Origin: Diaporthe sp. PMI_573
Taxonomy: Eukaryota > Ascomycota > Sordariomycetes > Diaporthales > Diaporthaceae
DNA: 64,000 nucleotides
NCBI GenBank assembly: GCA_021399435.1
Contig: JAJTUP010000049.1
Location: 408,463-472,462, forward strand
Reading direction: 5' to 3'
The notes beneath the pieces are model-generated. The model did not search any database. It had not been told where the DNA came from and saw nothing but the letters and a program-made list of their open reading frames with translations. Positions 21,206 through 33,965 of this stretch are shown piece by piece (the first letter of the stretch is position 1; the number at the start of each line of letters is the position of its first letter). Made by a program: the position numbers and the translations under genes.

Positions 21206-22366
21206 TGTAATATATAATATAATTCTCAGGTAACGAGGAAGCTGCCGTTGGAGGCTGAAGTAACTGTGCAAACACGGCTCCGGACAACGAAGCCGATTTT
21301 TGATATATATGTGGAGGTTATCACCCAGTGTGTGATTATGTGAACGGCCTCACAAGACGGGCGAGACACAGCCAGTTGTTCCTACTTACCTCAATTCGAA
21401 GGTTCCTGCAACAAGAAAACCAATCAAGGCACGTTGCAGGTCTTTGAAACGCGTACCTCTGAAAGGCAATGCTAGTATGACAGCATCATGCAGTGCATTG
21501 TAGGAGCAGGATCCGGTGACAAGGGTTCATTCTTGACCTTTTCCCCAAGGCCAGTCTTCCGATCATTGTACGCCCCTGTTTACTTCAATGAGCAATGCAA
21601 AATACAGGAGTGGCACAGAAGCAGCACCGCTGTTTCCCTCCCCCTCCTCCACTATTTTGAACCACCCATCCTCAGCATCACCTAGGTAATCAGTGACCCC
21701 TCAATATTTCCTAAAACATCGACACGCTGTTAAAATACAGTGACGTGAGAAAAGCTTGGCCAACGACAGCCCTTCATACCAAATAATCGACCTTGGTCTT
21801 CCTCATTTCAGATTCTTCCAGGTCGCTTCCCTGTGCTCATCGCATCGTACCGGGTACCATTGTCTTCAACGTTCCTCTCTCGGACAGTTCGACCGAATCC
21901 TCGACTTTGCGGTAATATCCTACAGCTGGCAAGGGCCACGTCTTCTCTATTTCGATATTCGAGCATGTTGCGACTCAGTACGCCATACAGAAGCTTGGTG
22001 GCATGTGCGCCACTGTAGGGACGCTCCAGTGGAACACGAGGCCCACTCCTTCTTTCTCTGATCCACATCGACTGGTCTTGAGATCCTGCACTTTCCGAAC
22101 TGAGGATGAGCTAGCGATTCTTCTTCCTTATTGAGAATCATGTTTGAAAGCATCGAAAGTCGATACGCCCCTTTAGAATGCATTCGTTACAATAGACAGC
22201 TAAAGCTTGTTGCTGACTGTCTCATAAGGGTCTTTTCACTTGGTTCAACCCACGTGGACGCGCGTAACGCTGTGCCCACGCAAATTGTATGTATCAGGTA
22301 TCCGGAAATTAATGTCTTGGAAGTTTCAGGGTTGTATTCAACGGATGTAGACCTCTGAAACCTCTG
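21206..22366. other. Non-coding stretch inside the repeat-bracketed segment
   Basis: The part nearest the left repeat is AT-rich. No gene-like frame is found; the longest plus frame (21756-22061) has no support. It is the 3' flank of the HET gene. Confidence 0.5.
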
Positions 22367-25300
22367 TTAACTTAAAATGAATGCGTCCTCTTGATCATGC
22401 ATTCTCCGTTGGCCGGCCCATCCATTCTTGCCGAACACCCAAAACCCGCGTCGGACTAGATCTCGCGAGATCGTAAAAAGTGAGTACAAGCACACCCATA
22501 ACGTTCCAAGTCCTACCCCGCCAATTACTAATAAAAGTATATAGTTAACCTTAGACCAATCAGGATCGTGATAGTGGCGTAATATGAAATATGATAGAAA
22601 GAAGCAAGGAGCCGCAAAGAAACTCGCCAAGCAGGATTTGACGGCAGGATGCAAATTGGCATGCAACGAGGAAATTATAAACTTCTCCGCTAAGATGAAC
22701 ACTCTCGGTTGCTGGAGGAACGAGTTCCGATGCTCCAGTGTGCTCAAAAACCATTGGACTCGTAAGAACAGTTGCAGCAAAAGCCGTGAAAGATACCCTA
22801 CTTCCACCATGACAAGCATACCAATATTCATGACGCTGAAACCCTTAGGCGCTTTCGTGAATGCAGCATAAACTCCAGCGAGTATAATGAGATCGATCAG
22901 CATAAAGTACCAAGGAACAAAAAATGGAAATCCGGAGAGCGTCGCTCTGGATTTGGACACGTCCCAGAAGCTCAGAGACCAGAGGTAGCGGCCCTTCCTC
23001 TCAACTTCGACGTCCATGTGGACGAAGTAACAGAAGTCAAGATAGACACGGATTGGAAAGGTTACCACAATAAGAAGGGAGACCATGTAGTCCTCCCAAA
23101 AATTGACCGCCGTGACCACGCATCCAGGGAAAGCAAGCACAACGAAGTTCAACATCGTATAGCAAAAGAATAAGAAAGCGGGGCCTTCCGTACCCTGCGC
23201 TTGGAGATGCCTGTAAGGATAAGCATCGAACCTCGACCATCTAAGAGATGGCCAGTGCTTTGTATCTGGCAGCTTTTTGTTAGTCTCTACCCAATTGCGA
23301 ACCATAATACTTGCAGAGACGTACCCATTTCGATCAGGACAGCGTAAGATGGGTCCGCAAATAGACAATCACGGAACTCGTGAGTAGGAAGCTGCTCTCG
23401 GTCATGGTGGCAACGCCAGGTGATCGTGTTGCTGAGAAGCTGAACCCGCAGTGTGTCTCCAGTCTGCGCCTGGATCCTGGCCAAAATTCCACAGTTCGCC
23501 GACGAATATGAGGATAGTCTTTTTGGTAGCATGAGGATGAGGTGAGACTCTTCAACTTCAACGCAGCGGCTTTTGGATTTGGATTTTGTGTCCGGCGGTG
23601 TGGGGAGGTGAATTAGAAAGGATTGCTGAGTGTGACCTTCATTGAGGAGGAAATAGCCGCCAGACGCTGAGAGGCCTTTCGCACATATCAATGCCCTGGT
23701 AGGTATTTGAGAAAGGTTGAGGACAAATCCACTGGCCACGCGCTGAAGAACACCAAGTGTAGGGTCTAACGATGACACCGACTTGGCAGATCCTGGGAGT
23801 CTGGGTATCCAGTGCGGCAGTTGTGACTCTTGCTCGACACAAAGAGTATCCAGTGGGACAGTGTCAACGGCGTTCAAAATGGCCCATGTACGCCGATGGG
23901 CTGGCTTGATGGAAAGAATCTCGCCTGCGCTTTTATAGATTAGAATGGCAAAGATAGCCGGGACATCTTCCGGATAAGATGTAGTCCTTTTGGCAAGGAT
24001 ATTCCAGGCTTTTATGAAGTCCGAGTCTGGCGTGTAGGGCAAGCAGTCGCCGGTTACAAAATCTTCATCCGAGTTTCCGGGAAAAAGCCAGGTGAGTCGC
24101 CCCTGGTCCGAATCCTTGTTGGGAAGAGATTCAAACCTGGCTTCTATGCCTAGATGTTGGTGATCAAGGCGTACATTGCCTTCGGCAAACCTGACGTATA
24201 TTTCAGAGGCAAGTGCAGCTTCCTGAAGCGGCCAGCTGCGGGCCATCCAAGGGGATGCTTTGATAAGCATGTTTGCTTCAGTAACTCTCAGTTGATCGTG
24301 GCTGATGCTTCTCAATGTCGGATCCAAAACTAAGATGGCGGCAGCCCCAGCGTAGACTCTCCCCATTGAATTGATTGCCCTCTCCTTTTCGTCAGCATAC
24401 TTATCAATATTAGTAGGTATGCAGAGAGTATCCATCCAGTAGCGGACAGTGGTAGATGCTGGTGACGACGGAAGACGCGCCAAGCGCCCCATCTTTTGCA
24501 ACTGTAGATGCAGGTCCTCCGAGTCTGGCGCAAATTCGGTGAGGAAAAGCATCCTGCTGAGCCTGGAAGACATTGCGTGGCCAACATCCTCATGAATGGT
24601 CTGCAGCTGGCATTGCGGGAGTTCATTTCTCACAGAGTTCCCGAGTCCGCCTGCCCAGACATGCGAGATTGCTATGTAGTCGAAACCCTTCGTCATTCTT
24701 TCGACACAGGTAGTGACTTTGCCATTGGGGCTCATTGTGCTTCGTATAACAGGCACTTCGTCTTTCCGGATGAGGTCCACCAGTTCTGATTCGACAACGC
24801 CAACATCATCACAGAGAACACAGTCTCTGGTATGTTGAGTCCGGTAGATCATTTTATCGACGTTGAAATAAGTGCAGGACGTCTTTTTGCATTGCGAATG
24901 GCCCTCTCGCTCCTGGATGTGGCTGATAGGAAGGGACATGAGATGGTAAAACTCGGAAGAGCTAAAGTCGAGGCGGTGCACAAGACTACCACATCGACCG
25001 GTTCGAAGCAGACTTCGGGCCACACCCTCTGTTAGTCTTGGAAAGACAGATCGCGACCGCAAATTCCTGAGGACCCCGGGTATAGTGTCGTTCCCGGATC
25101 TCGTGTGTTGTGTAGAGACACTGGCCACGGAATCTTTGATGCTCTCCAAGAGAGTTTCGATGCCGAATAGTATGGCATATGGCTTTGAGGACCATAAATC
25201 CAGTGACTCTAGTGCCTCATAATCCCTGACAAGAGGGATCAACTCCTCCAGTATGACAGTTTCCGCCTTGGAAAGAGCCGATATGAGCCTGCGGGAGATG

Positions 25301-25743
25301 AAAATATCTCTCCCCGCATCGGTGTGCTCATTGAAGTCCAGTAGGTCCGGAAGCATCTTCGTTGTGACTAAGTCCTCCCCGGCGTCAAGAGCGACACAAG
25401 CATCGGGGGGTACTCCTACAAAAGCGAGAAGCCCGCAGAACAGCCAAGCTTGTGCTCTCTCGGCGAGCTGGGCAAGAGATTCCGACTGGTCCAACTCCCA
25501 ACCCTGTCTCTGGGGAAAGTCAAAGAAGTCATCGCTGCCGCAGAGGGGTTTACCGTGGCATATCCAAGGTACTCTGACTGGCTTGATAGTTGAAAATTCG
25601 TACCACTGTATATGGTCCATTTGGATATGACTTGGAATACAAATCGATAAGGGTAAAGACAAGACTCCTTTCAAGGAAGCTTCAATTCCGGAGAGAGGAT
25701 TTCCATCAAATGCTTCTGTGTCATAGATGAGGTGTGGATTCAT
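22367..25743 (-). CDS. HET-domain protein with C-terminal multi-TM region
   Basis: Exons 25743-23325 and 23265-22367. The 59-nt intron has donor GTACGT, branch GACTAAC and acceptor CAG, and joins the two long frames in phase to give 1,105 aa. A Cys/His cluster (HSQCKKTSC, HTRDCVLCD, about 282-312) precedes the HET domain (about 352-520): YIAISHVWAGG, WMDTLCIP, RAINSMGRVYAGA, ARSWPLQEAALA. After the intron follow about six hydrophobic segments, ending in a short basic tail. HET domains trigger cell death after non-self recognition in Pezizomycotina, and a membrane-anchored form fits a membrane-associated effector. The gene lies wholly between two inverted SINE-like repeats, beside a dead ankyrin gene. 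The target is unknown. Confidence 0.85.
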
Positions 25744-26377
25744 GGACAGCTTGGATGAATTGCGCAGAGCTTAGCCTTCTTTGAGGGGTCAGGTCGCCTT
25801 TTGAGCCCCCGTGGAATGTGCCTGTCAGATAACAGGCAACCATTTGGGCTGTTTTGGACGGGACCGACAACTCGCCGTGCTCGTGCTGGATCCCCGAAGG
25901 TCACTGATTGGCTCGACATGGCCGCTTGTGATACGATACAGCCCCTTTGATGGTGGGCGACGAGGTAGGACAGGCGGACGTGGATGTGTGGCGAGAGCAT
26001 CAAAGAGGGATGATCGCCATAGCCCCTCTTTTTAATCGCGCTTCCCATAGGACAAACGAGGCTCCAGGGAGGTGGCTAATCGCTGGTGTAACTACAGTCA
26101 TCAGCACAATATCCGGTAGAAGAATGCAGACCGATACCCGATGTCTACCTGCCGCCTCTCTGGCTGCAGAGTACTCCACACATCGAGGGCAAGGAAGATT
26201 AGCCTCTGTCGAGAACTTAACCTCGTAAGCCTCCAATAGAAAGGTTTCGGAGCAATATAAACAGCGTAGGAGGCAAAGTAAGCCATAAAGCTAAACGCAC
26301 TTGACCTCTAGTCTGTTTAGGTCTGTCGAAAGCCCCGCCTTGGCTTTAAATATATTTTTTAAATATAAATTTTTTAA
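25744..26377. other. HET gene promoter, AT-rich toward the right repeat
   Basis: Upstream of the HET gene. The last ~50 bases before the repeat are A/T runs. No coding frame is supported. Confidence 0.5.
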
Positions 26378-26642
26378 AATATTTAAAAAACTGCCAGTAT
26401 AGATTTAAGGGCAATCTAAGAGGCTATATGCCGGGCCCGACTATAGCTAATTAGATAGGCCGGTCTGGCTTAGTTATTAGAAGGCTGGCTACTATACCAA
26501 GTATTTCGGCGCCTATACTGGCAATAGCTTCCTTTCTTCCTTCTGTAGCAAGAATCAAACCTATACCCACGAAAGTACGGCTTTTGCTCGCCTATTTGTA
26601 CGTGCAAAGACCCTCTGACTTATAGCATCAGGGCCGTACCAA
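26378..26642 (-). repeat. SINE-like repeat, right copy (inverted, more AT-rich)
   Basis: The reverse complement aligns along its whole length with 20941-21205. Many differences are C-to-T or G-to-A: the B-box region reads GGTTTGATTCT here instead of GGTTCGATTCT, and TATAGTCGGGCC replaces CACAGCCGGGCC. This is the pattern left by RIP. Heads face outward and tails inward relative to the HET gene. Confidence 0.7.
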
Positions 26643-27514
26643 CAAGAGTCATAATAAACTTGATCAGCTGTGGCGTTTATTCGTAACACGATCTTGGCGA
26701 TGCAGAGGATCAACCAGCTGGTGGCCCATCTCGCTTTTTTGAAACGCTCTACCGCCTCCAGGGCTTCGATGGAAAGCAGGCTGCACGTGTTACCCGAGTA
26801 ACTATGCCTCAGGCAGCATCATGTCACTGTCCGTCTTTGCTTTGCCAGTAGGAGCCCCCCATCCTAACAGCCTGATAAGATGGTCAGCAAAGCGCAGCCA
26901 GTCCTCCGTAGACTTGCACTAGGAACACCAAGCATTGTTTCATTGCCCAGGTGGGCAGAGTTGGCTGTCTCTAGGACATGCAGTCCATGTGCCTGTGGTG
27001 ACAATCATGGCTGCCCCATGACAGGGTCGGCGAGCTTTCAATTCATAGGCGGATGAACGACAAGGGACATTTGCTCGTAGAGTGGAGAGGGCGTGCTACA
27101 ACGTCTGTTGTCATACAGAGTGTGGAGATGGGGCAGAATGAACAAGGTTAGTTCGGCCGGCGTTGTAACGTTCCAAGGCTGTCTGTCAGTGTTGCATCCC
27201 AACCCACCCCGCACGCACACACTGTCTTTCAGGGACTATCTCCTATATTCGACCACGACGGAGATAGGCAGGGGACCATCTCCGACTGGCTGCTCGGCCG
27301 ACTAGGACCGTTATCAACCCCAAAGCTTGATCCGGCAGCGATGATCCATCCAAAAGCTTGTTGTAATCGGCTAAGCATTGGAGGATGAGGCACAGGGGTT
27401 GTGAGAGCGTTTCCCATGATAGACTTGTCTAAGTGGAACCTGGATGCCTTCATGTCACACAACTCGCCACCTCGAATTGTCCCTCTAGTCTGACTTTTTA
27501 CTCATGATCACCGA
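26643..27514. other. Intergenic, sugar-transporter promoter side
   Basis: No supported gene. A minus-strand frame without introns (about 26640-26808, including SLLSIEALEAVERFKKA) ends at the repeat and could be a gene remnant, but it matches nothing I know. Confidence 0.4.
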
Positions 27515-29303
27515 ATGAGGGCTAACAAGATGCTTCACAAGTCGCCAACAGGGACATGGCTACCTGCCTGGGTACCTCAATCCACAGTCATCCTATCCGT
27601 TTTACTCGTCTTGTGCTCTGTCGTGCAGTCAGCGGTAAGCAAGTCCCACTTCCCCTCGAGCTCACCCGCCCTGCTATACCATGGCGGCTAACAGCACAGA
27701 CTGGTGGATATGATGGCTCCATGCTCAACGGGCTCAACATCTTGCCTTCCTACACCGACTACTTTCGACTCAATGCTGCCACCACAGGCCTTAACACCGC
27801 TTCCGTCTTCATCGGCGGCTTCCTCGGGCCTCTTGTGTCCGGCGTGGCATCGGACCGCCTTGGCCGCCGCCCGACCATATTTTGGGGCTCGCTCGTCACC
27901 ATCATCGGCATCATTCTCCAGACTGCCGCCCAGAATATCGCAATGTTTGTTGTCGGCAGGATCCTCCTCGGGTTTGGGTCTGGCGTCTCCGGCATTGCCG
28001 CAGGTGTCTACCTTTCCGAGACGTTCCCCAGCAGGTGGAGAGCCTGGGGTGTCGGGCTGCTCAACGACTTTTACTACGTCGGTGCGCTTATCGCTGCAGG
28101 CATCACACTCGGCACGGGCCAGTGGCAGTCCACCTGGGCCTGGAGGGCGCCATCGCTATTTCAGGCTGTCTTCTCCCTCATGTGCATCTTTATCCTGCCT
28201 TTCATCCCTGAATCGCCACGTTGGCTCGCTTACCAAGGGTTGTATGAGGCATCTCGCACAGTGGTCGCCCAAACCAACGCCGACGGGGACCCGAACGACC
28301 CAGTCGTGCTCGCAGTATACAAGGAGATTATCGACACCCTGGCATGGGAGAAAAAGGAAGGAAGAGGATTGAGCCCGATGGAAATTGTCAAGACACCGGT
28401 GGCTCGGAAACGGCTGCTTATCGGGGGCAGCACCGGACCGTTCTCATGTATCGCCGGCAACATCATAGCGTCTTACTACCTCGGACCGGAGCTAGACACG
28501 GCCGGCATCACAGACACAAACGATCAATTGAAAGCAGTAAGTAAACTCATTCTGGATGCATACTCACCCGACTGACTATCTCAGAACGTCGTCCTCAACG
28601 TCTGGTGCCTCGCATGCTGCCTTGTCGGCACGCACCTCGCCGCAGAATGGGGCCGGAAGCCAACAGCCATCCTGTCCCAGTGCCTTCTTATAGCCTGCCT
28701 GTTCATCATCGGGGGCTTGTCGAAGAAGTATGCCGACAACCCGGATGGCGCCTCCTCAAGCCTAGTCTACGGTGATGTCGCTTTCATGTTCCTGTTTCAG
28801 GGTTTCTACTCCATTGCGTGGACGCCGCTGCTTTACCTATACCCGCCTGAGGTCATGAACTACTCCATCCGTGCGAATGGTGTTGCCTTCTCGTACCTGA
28901 TGCTGAATTTTCTTGCGTGAGTTGCCCTCCGGTGTAATTATATTACTAAGAGTTTGCTCCTGCTGATTACTTCCAGACTCATCTTCGTCTTCATCATGCC
29001 TATTGGTCTCGCCAATATCGGGTGGAAGATGTATATGGTCAATGCCTCCTGGGACATTGTAATCGTTGTACTAATCGTAAGTGATATCGAAACCACCAGT
29101 CGGTTTTGAACCTTTTCCCAGTACTCACGTATCGTCAGGCCGTCTTCTGGATCGAGACAAAAGGCAAGACTCTGGAAGAGATCGACGCAGTCTTTGAGGG
29201 TGAGAAACACTCCAACGTCCCTGACGTCGAAAAGGTCCGCCGTGGGGAGGAGACTGTCAAGGTTGAGGCTTTGGAGGAGGATCTTTCTGCAAACAAGCAA
29301 TGA
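27515..29303 (+). CDS. MFS sugar transporter (lactose/hexose permease type)
   Basis: Five exons: 27515-27634, 27700-28536, 28585-28916, 28977-29076 and 29139-29303. All introns are GT..AG, and the joined frame is 517 aa. Sugar-porter signatures are in order: TGGYDGSMLNGLN in the first helix, DRLGRRP in loop 2-3, PESPRWL after helix 6, the central hydrophilic loop, then WGRKP and the C-terminal IETKGKTLEEID. Twelve transmembrane helices are expected. It would import a mono- or disaccharide by proton symport across the plasma membrane. The ATG at 27530, in the same frame, is an alternative start. The specific sugar is not determinable. Confidence 0.92.
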
Positions 29304-30978
29304 AGGTTGATTATCAGTTCGTTTGGGTTCGAACCGGGTCGTGCTCCTCGCTGTCCAGGTTAAGGAAATGACCTGAGCCACGCCTTATGTCGTGATAAAT
29401 TATTGTTAGACGTGCTTTCATCCGTAAACTCCTGATATGATTACGCCTCTCTTTCTTACAGTATCAGGCTGAACCCATTACTTCGTGCTTGAAGACGGAA
29501 GGCGAGTGAGAAGGAATGAATACTCGACAGAAAGGAATCCTGACTCAATCGATAAAGCAGAACGCAAGTGGTGGCTGATCTCAACTCTGATGGCTGAAAT
29601 AACATACCCAGTTTTTGGTCAATGGTCGCTATTTGCGGGTATCACTGCGACTAAGACAGGTATGAGTGTCAATTTTCAAAACATTTTTGCTAAGATGGCT
29701 GGCTGAGATGAAAGACCCCATACAATACTCAGACCAAAAAGCACACAATGAGAACACTACCCTTCACACCAAGGGCATGGCGACTGCGCCGCCCGACTCT
29801 TCCGTCGGCCAGAAAATTGTCTACCAGGGAGTTGACACAAAGTACAAGGGCACAGTGGACTGTCCATAGCCGTGATGAAGGCAGATCCTACGAGTATGAT
29901 CTCAAGTTGACCCAAAAGCTTGGGACATCGACTATAACGTAAGTTGCGACTGAAAATCCCACCACATATTTTAATGACTGCTAAGAACTGGCAGTCAATC
30001 GGTTTACCAGCCGCGTACAGAGAAGCATGACTATGATGAATGCCGCATGAGACCAAGGCTAATGTCAGAAGGGCAGCTTGAGCAAGGCCAAATCCTTCAA
30101 ATGTAACCATGAAAGCAGTGCAAGAAGCCTGGTGATCGAGAGAACAAGTGTTGAATTTCACAGCAGGAGGCTTGGATTTGGTGAGGGAATGAAGCTTAAC
30201 CAAAAGAGAGTATCAATGCGATCAACTTTTCTTGGTCATGTTTAGAGTGCGTGTAGAGACTTGAAACGTGCTCCTCGCTATATTTCATTGACTTGCGTGT
30301 CGGATTCTCGCTGTGCCATTAATATGGCTGTTGTCAAATACAGAGTACTTGTATCCATAGATGGCTACAGGTTACCTGCCAAAGTGGATTGCGGGTGGCC
30401 TGAAGTATGGCTGGAATGGTCTCTAGGTCCACAGATGTAGCACTCAGTTATATATAGGTACGATGTCCTACAACATATCCTTTATATCCGAGAGAAGGGG
30501 CGTATTACCGAAGGTCAGACAAGCAATTGCTCCTACGCATGCGTGGCAGTCCAAGCGAAAGCGGGCGGGTGGATCCGGAAACCGTGCTAAGCAGGTAGAG
30601 CCCGGCAGATTAACATCCAGATGTGGGACCGAGATGAACGACTGCAAGGGGCAGAATCCTACTGACACCGAAGCCGCCAATCGCCTCAATGTCTCACAAC
30701 AACAGCCAACGATCTCTGGCGATATCGAGTGATGGCGAGCCAGACGGGCCCTCAATGGTGGGGACAAAGCTGAGCCAGCCATGTCAGCGAGGCAGACGCC
30801 TGTCTTATTGCGACAGGCAGAGCCGCAGCAGACCCCAATATTTCTGTAGGGCTTGCGCTGGAGCTGTGCCGCAGTTCCGGGTCCTCCTTTTATTGTGGAA
30901 GCTGCCGCCTACTTCTCAAACATGACCTATTTCCTTTTGCTCCCAACCCGAACCTGTCGTACCCGGGGCGACTAAGAC
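29304..30978. other. 1.7-kb stretch without a supported gene
   Basis: The region 29660-29950 has patches that look coding (for example MATAPPDSSVGQKIVYQGVD, and DPKAWDIDYN before a GTAAGT) but they lie in different frames with stops between, so it may be the remnant of a gene. The minus frame 29757-30203 has no domain. The rest shows nothing. Confidence 0.4.
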
Positions 30979-32838
30979 ATGATGAAGCGGCTGCTTCTTG
31001 TATGCGGCGCCGTGTGTGCCTCTGCCACCAAGAAGACGGGTGAGCTTCTTGCCCCCGTTCGCAGACAAGTCGACGGCGCCGTGTCGGAGGGTGTCTTTTT
31101 CAGGAGGGGATTTCACTCATGTGAGTCTGAGATTGTGACTATCATCATCCCGCGCAGACCATGCTGACTGGCCTTCATCACAGCCGCCGTCTTGAATGGG
31201 AGAGTGTATATCGATGGCGGTGAGGTTTCTTACTCAAACAGCTCCGAAACCGGAGGAGTCGAATATCAGTATTCCGATTCACTCATCTATATCGACATCA
31301 CCGCGGATTTCTCCCCCAGCTCGGTGACCGTTGCGTCCATCGACAAGCCTGATGGGGTTTCTAACCTGGTACAAGGGGGTTTGTGGGTTGACGGCGACGC
31401 TGGGACTCTTTATACCGGCTTCGCTGGGTTCGGTCCTGCTCTGGGGGACGAGGCAGAGCAGCCGCAAGGGCTGTGGTCTTTTCAGCCCGGCTCCGATGGC
31501 TCCGACGGAACTTGGACCAATCTCAACGACACCACCGACACCTTTTTCACGACGGATAAGAGGCCGTTCGGCGCCCCTGTCGCGAGTGGAAACGGCACTG
31601 CCTTCCTCCTGGGCGGACTGGACGTCTTCGGTACGTGGCACGTCCCCGTCAGCGGACTCCTCTCGTACAACTTCAGCAGTCAGACCATGACAAACACCAC
31701 CGTGTCCACCTCCACCGATGGTTTCCTCCAGATGGGATCCATGCAGTATGTGCCCAACTTCGGATCGGCGGGAATACTCGTAAGCGCGGGAGGTAACCAC
31801 GGGTATCAGAAGAGCTCTGGGGACTGGGCGAGCAACTGGCAGGCCTTCGACACGGTGCAGGTGTTCGACATCGCCTCGGGCACCTGGTACGACCAGATCA
31901 CTACAGGAGCCGTCCCGCCCTTCCGGATGCAGTACTGTATGACCGGCGCGGCGTCGTCGAACCGCACCTACGAGATCCTCGTATACGCCGGCTGGAACAA
32001 TACACTCGGCGACTACGCCACCTCCTTCGACGCCGCATACGTCCTCTCGCTGCCTTCCTTCAACTGGTTCAAGGCTGACTACACAGCATCGAATCCACGA
32101 CATGGCCTCACGTGTGAGCACATCGGCGGCGGCCAGGTCCTCACCATCGGCGGCGGCCAGGTCCTCACCATCGGCGGGCTCGACACTTCCCAGCACGACG
32201 CATCGAACCAGTACCGCGGTGTGTTCCACACCAAAGACCCATTCCCGCAGGGCCTAGGCATCTTCGATCTCTCCAGCATGTCGTTCACCGACGCTTTCGA
32301 GGCCAACAAGACGACATACGACTACGCCGATGCGCTGAGCACGTACTACCAGACCCGCGACCACATCTCCAGCTCCATGGGCGACTCCCTCCGAGCCGTC
32401 TTCGCGGTCGAGGACTTCACGGCATCCGCCACCGTCGTCTCGGGCTCCGAGTCCGGCTCGCCTGGCTCCTCCAGCGGCTCCGAGTCGTCATCATCTGGGG
32501 GAGACTCCGGCTCCGGGTCGGAATCCGGGTCCGGCACGAGCCAGAGCAATGTGGGCGCCATCGCGGGCGGCGTCATTGGGGGGGTGGTCGGTGTTGCTCT
32601 CATCGCTGCCGCGGTGTTCTTCATCCTGCGACGTCGCCGAGGGGGCCAGTATGGATCGGTGGGTCAAGGCAATCACAAGGGAGGGGCTGCCGAGATCGAT
32701 AGTCAGAAGACGTATCAGCTCTCGGATGGGTCGGAGCCTTATATGCAGCGGTTCCAGGTAGCGGGCGATCCTGAGGCTGCGGAAGTTCCGGGGAGCAAAC
32801 CAGCAGGGTATACAGGTGGGCGGGCAGAGTTGGCATAA
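30979..32838 (+). CDS. Secreted/membrane-anchored kelch-repeat protein
   Basis: Exons 30979-31120 and 31184-32838 (intron GTGAGT..CAG), 598 aa. The N-terminus is a signal peptide (MMKRLLLVCGAVCASA). Kelch-type beta-propeller blades follow, with motifs such as GTAFLLGGLDVFGTW, AGILVSAGGN, VQVFDIASGTWY and YEILVYAGWNN, and many N-glycosylation sequons. A Ser/Gly/Glu linker (about 420-455) leads to one transmembrane helix (AGGVIGGVVGVALIAAAVFF), a basic stop-transfer RRRRGG and a short cytosolic tail. This is the common fungal galactose-oxidase-superfamily architecture without a catalytic domain; a cell-surface role is inferred. An 8-residue unit is tandemly duplicated near position 325. Confidence 0.85.
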
Positions 32839-33965
32839 TACTGCAGATTGTGTCACTGTTTGTACATTTGTTGGTGACTGCGGGAGGCACATATAATTTC
32901 AAATTTTGCCATGCTTGTGTTCTCAATACTGACCGTGTTGTTGAGCCACCTCGTGCTTATCTATTTCTACTATAATGTGCAAAAAGATGTCTTAAGCAGA
33001 TATTTGTCGGTCCTTGTCAATAATTGCCACCATTCACAACCTCACTGCCGCACTCTCTGCCAGTACTGCCCTACCATGCTCTTGCCCTCTCTGCTGCCCT
33101 CTCTCTCCTATCCTCTCTCTTCTCTACTTAAATACTTTCTACCTAGAGCAGTCTCTTACAACTAGGCTACTCTAAGCTTATCCTTTGTGTATTTTATTGT
33201 GATCCCTAGGTGATAACCTTCCTGCAGCCCCCGCCCCCCAGCTGGCAAAAAATCAAGAAGTCGAGCAAAGTTGGCTGTCTCCCCAGAGTATGCAGAGGGC
33301 CGTAGATAGCTGACTTTGAACAAATGCACTTGACGTCTTGTAATGTTTGTCCAAGGCAGCCTAGACTCTCCGTTCCCGCATGGATGCTAGTGTTGAGCGG
33401 CATATTTCCATACATTGATCGCTATCAAATTGGAAAGCGTCCGTCGACAATTTCAGGCCAATAGACTGTACTCCCTTCACCACCCACTGCCAGACACAGC
33501 TCTGACTCAGACCACGGGTGTGCTGAGCTCTTTTGCGTTTCCCATCTGTGTGGGAGGGACTGGCGGTAGCAATATCAAATCACTGGCGGATGCATGAGGC
33601 GGCGAAAATGAGCACAAGCCACTAAGAGCAGTACTGTCCCAGGATGGCAGGCAGTGGAACTCATTGTGACGTTTGTGGTAACACATTGGCGATGCAGAAG
33701 AGGGGTCAGGGTATGAAAGGTTGTTGGTGCTGATGCTCTGACTCCACCGTCTCTCTTATTGGTGTCTGGGTATGAGCGAAGCATGTTGAGAAAATTGAAC
33801 ACCAACAAAATGAACGTAGCAACTTTTTAATGTATCTATATTCAATATTGTCAGGCTCAAGTGGTCGTGGACAAATATGGGGAGGTCAAACACAGAGCAT
33901 AATTCTCTACTCCAAACTCCATCTGCATCATTACTGACAAACAAGGTCGATCTGACGGCAGCAAA
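32839..33965. other. Intergenic, CT-rich segment
   Basis: Nothing coding is supported. A CT-rich stretch lies at about 33075-33130. Confidence 0.5.

Noticed and set aside
29757..30203. 148-codon minus-strand gene
   Set aside because: No homology, no splice support, and it overlaps coding-like patches on the other strand that are themselves broken.
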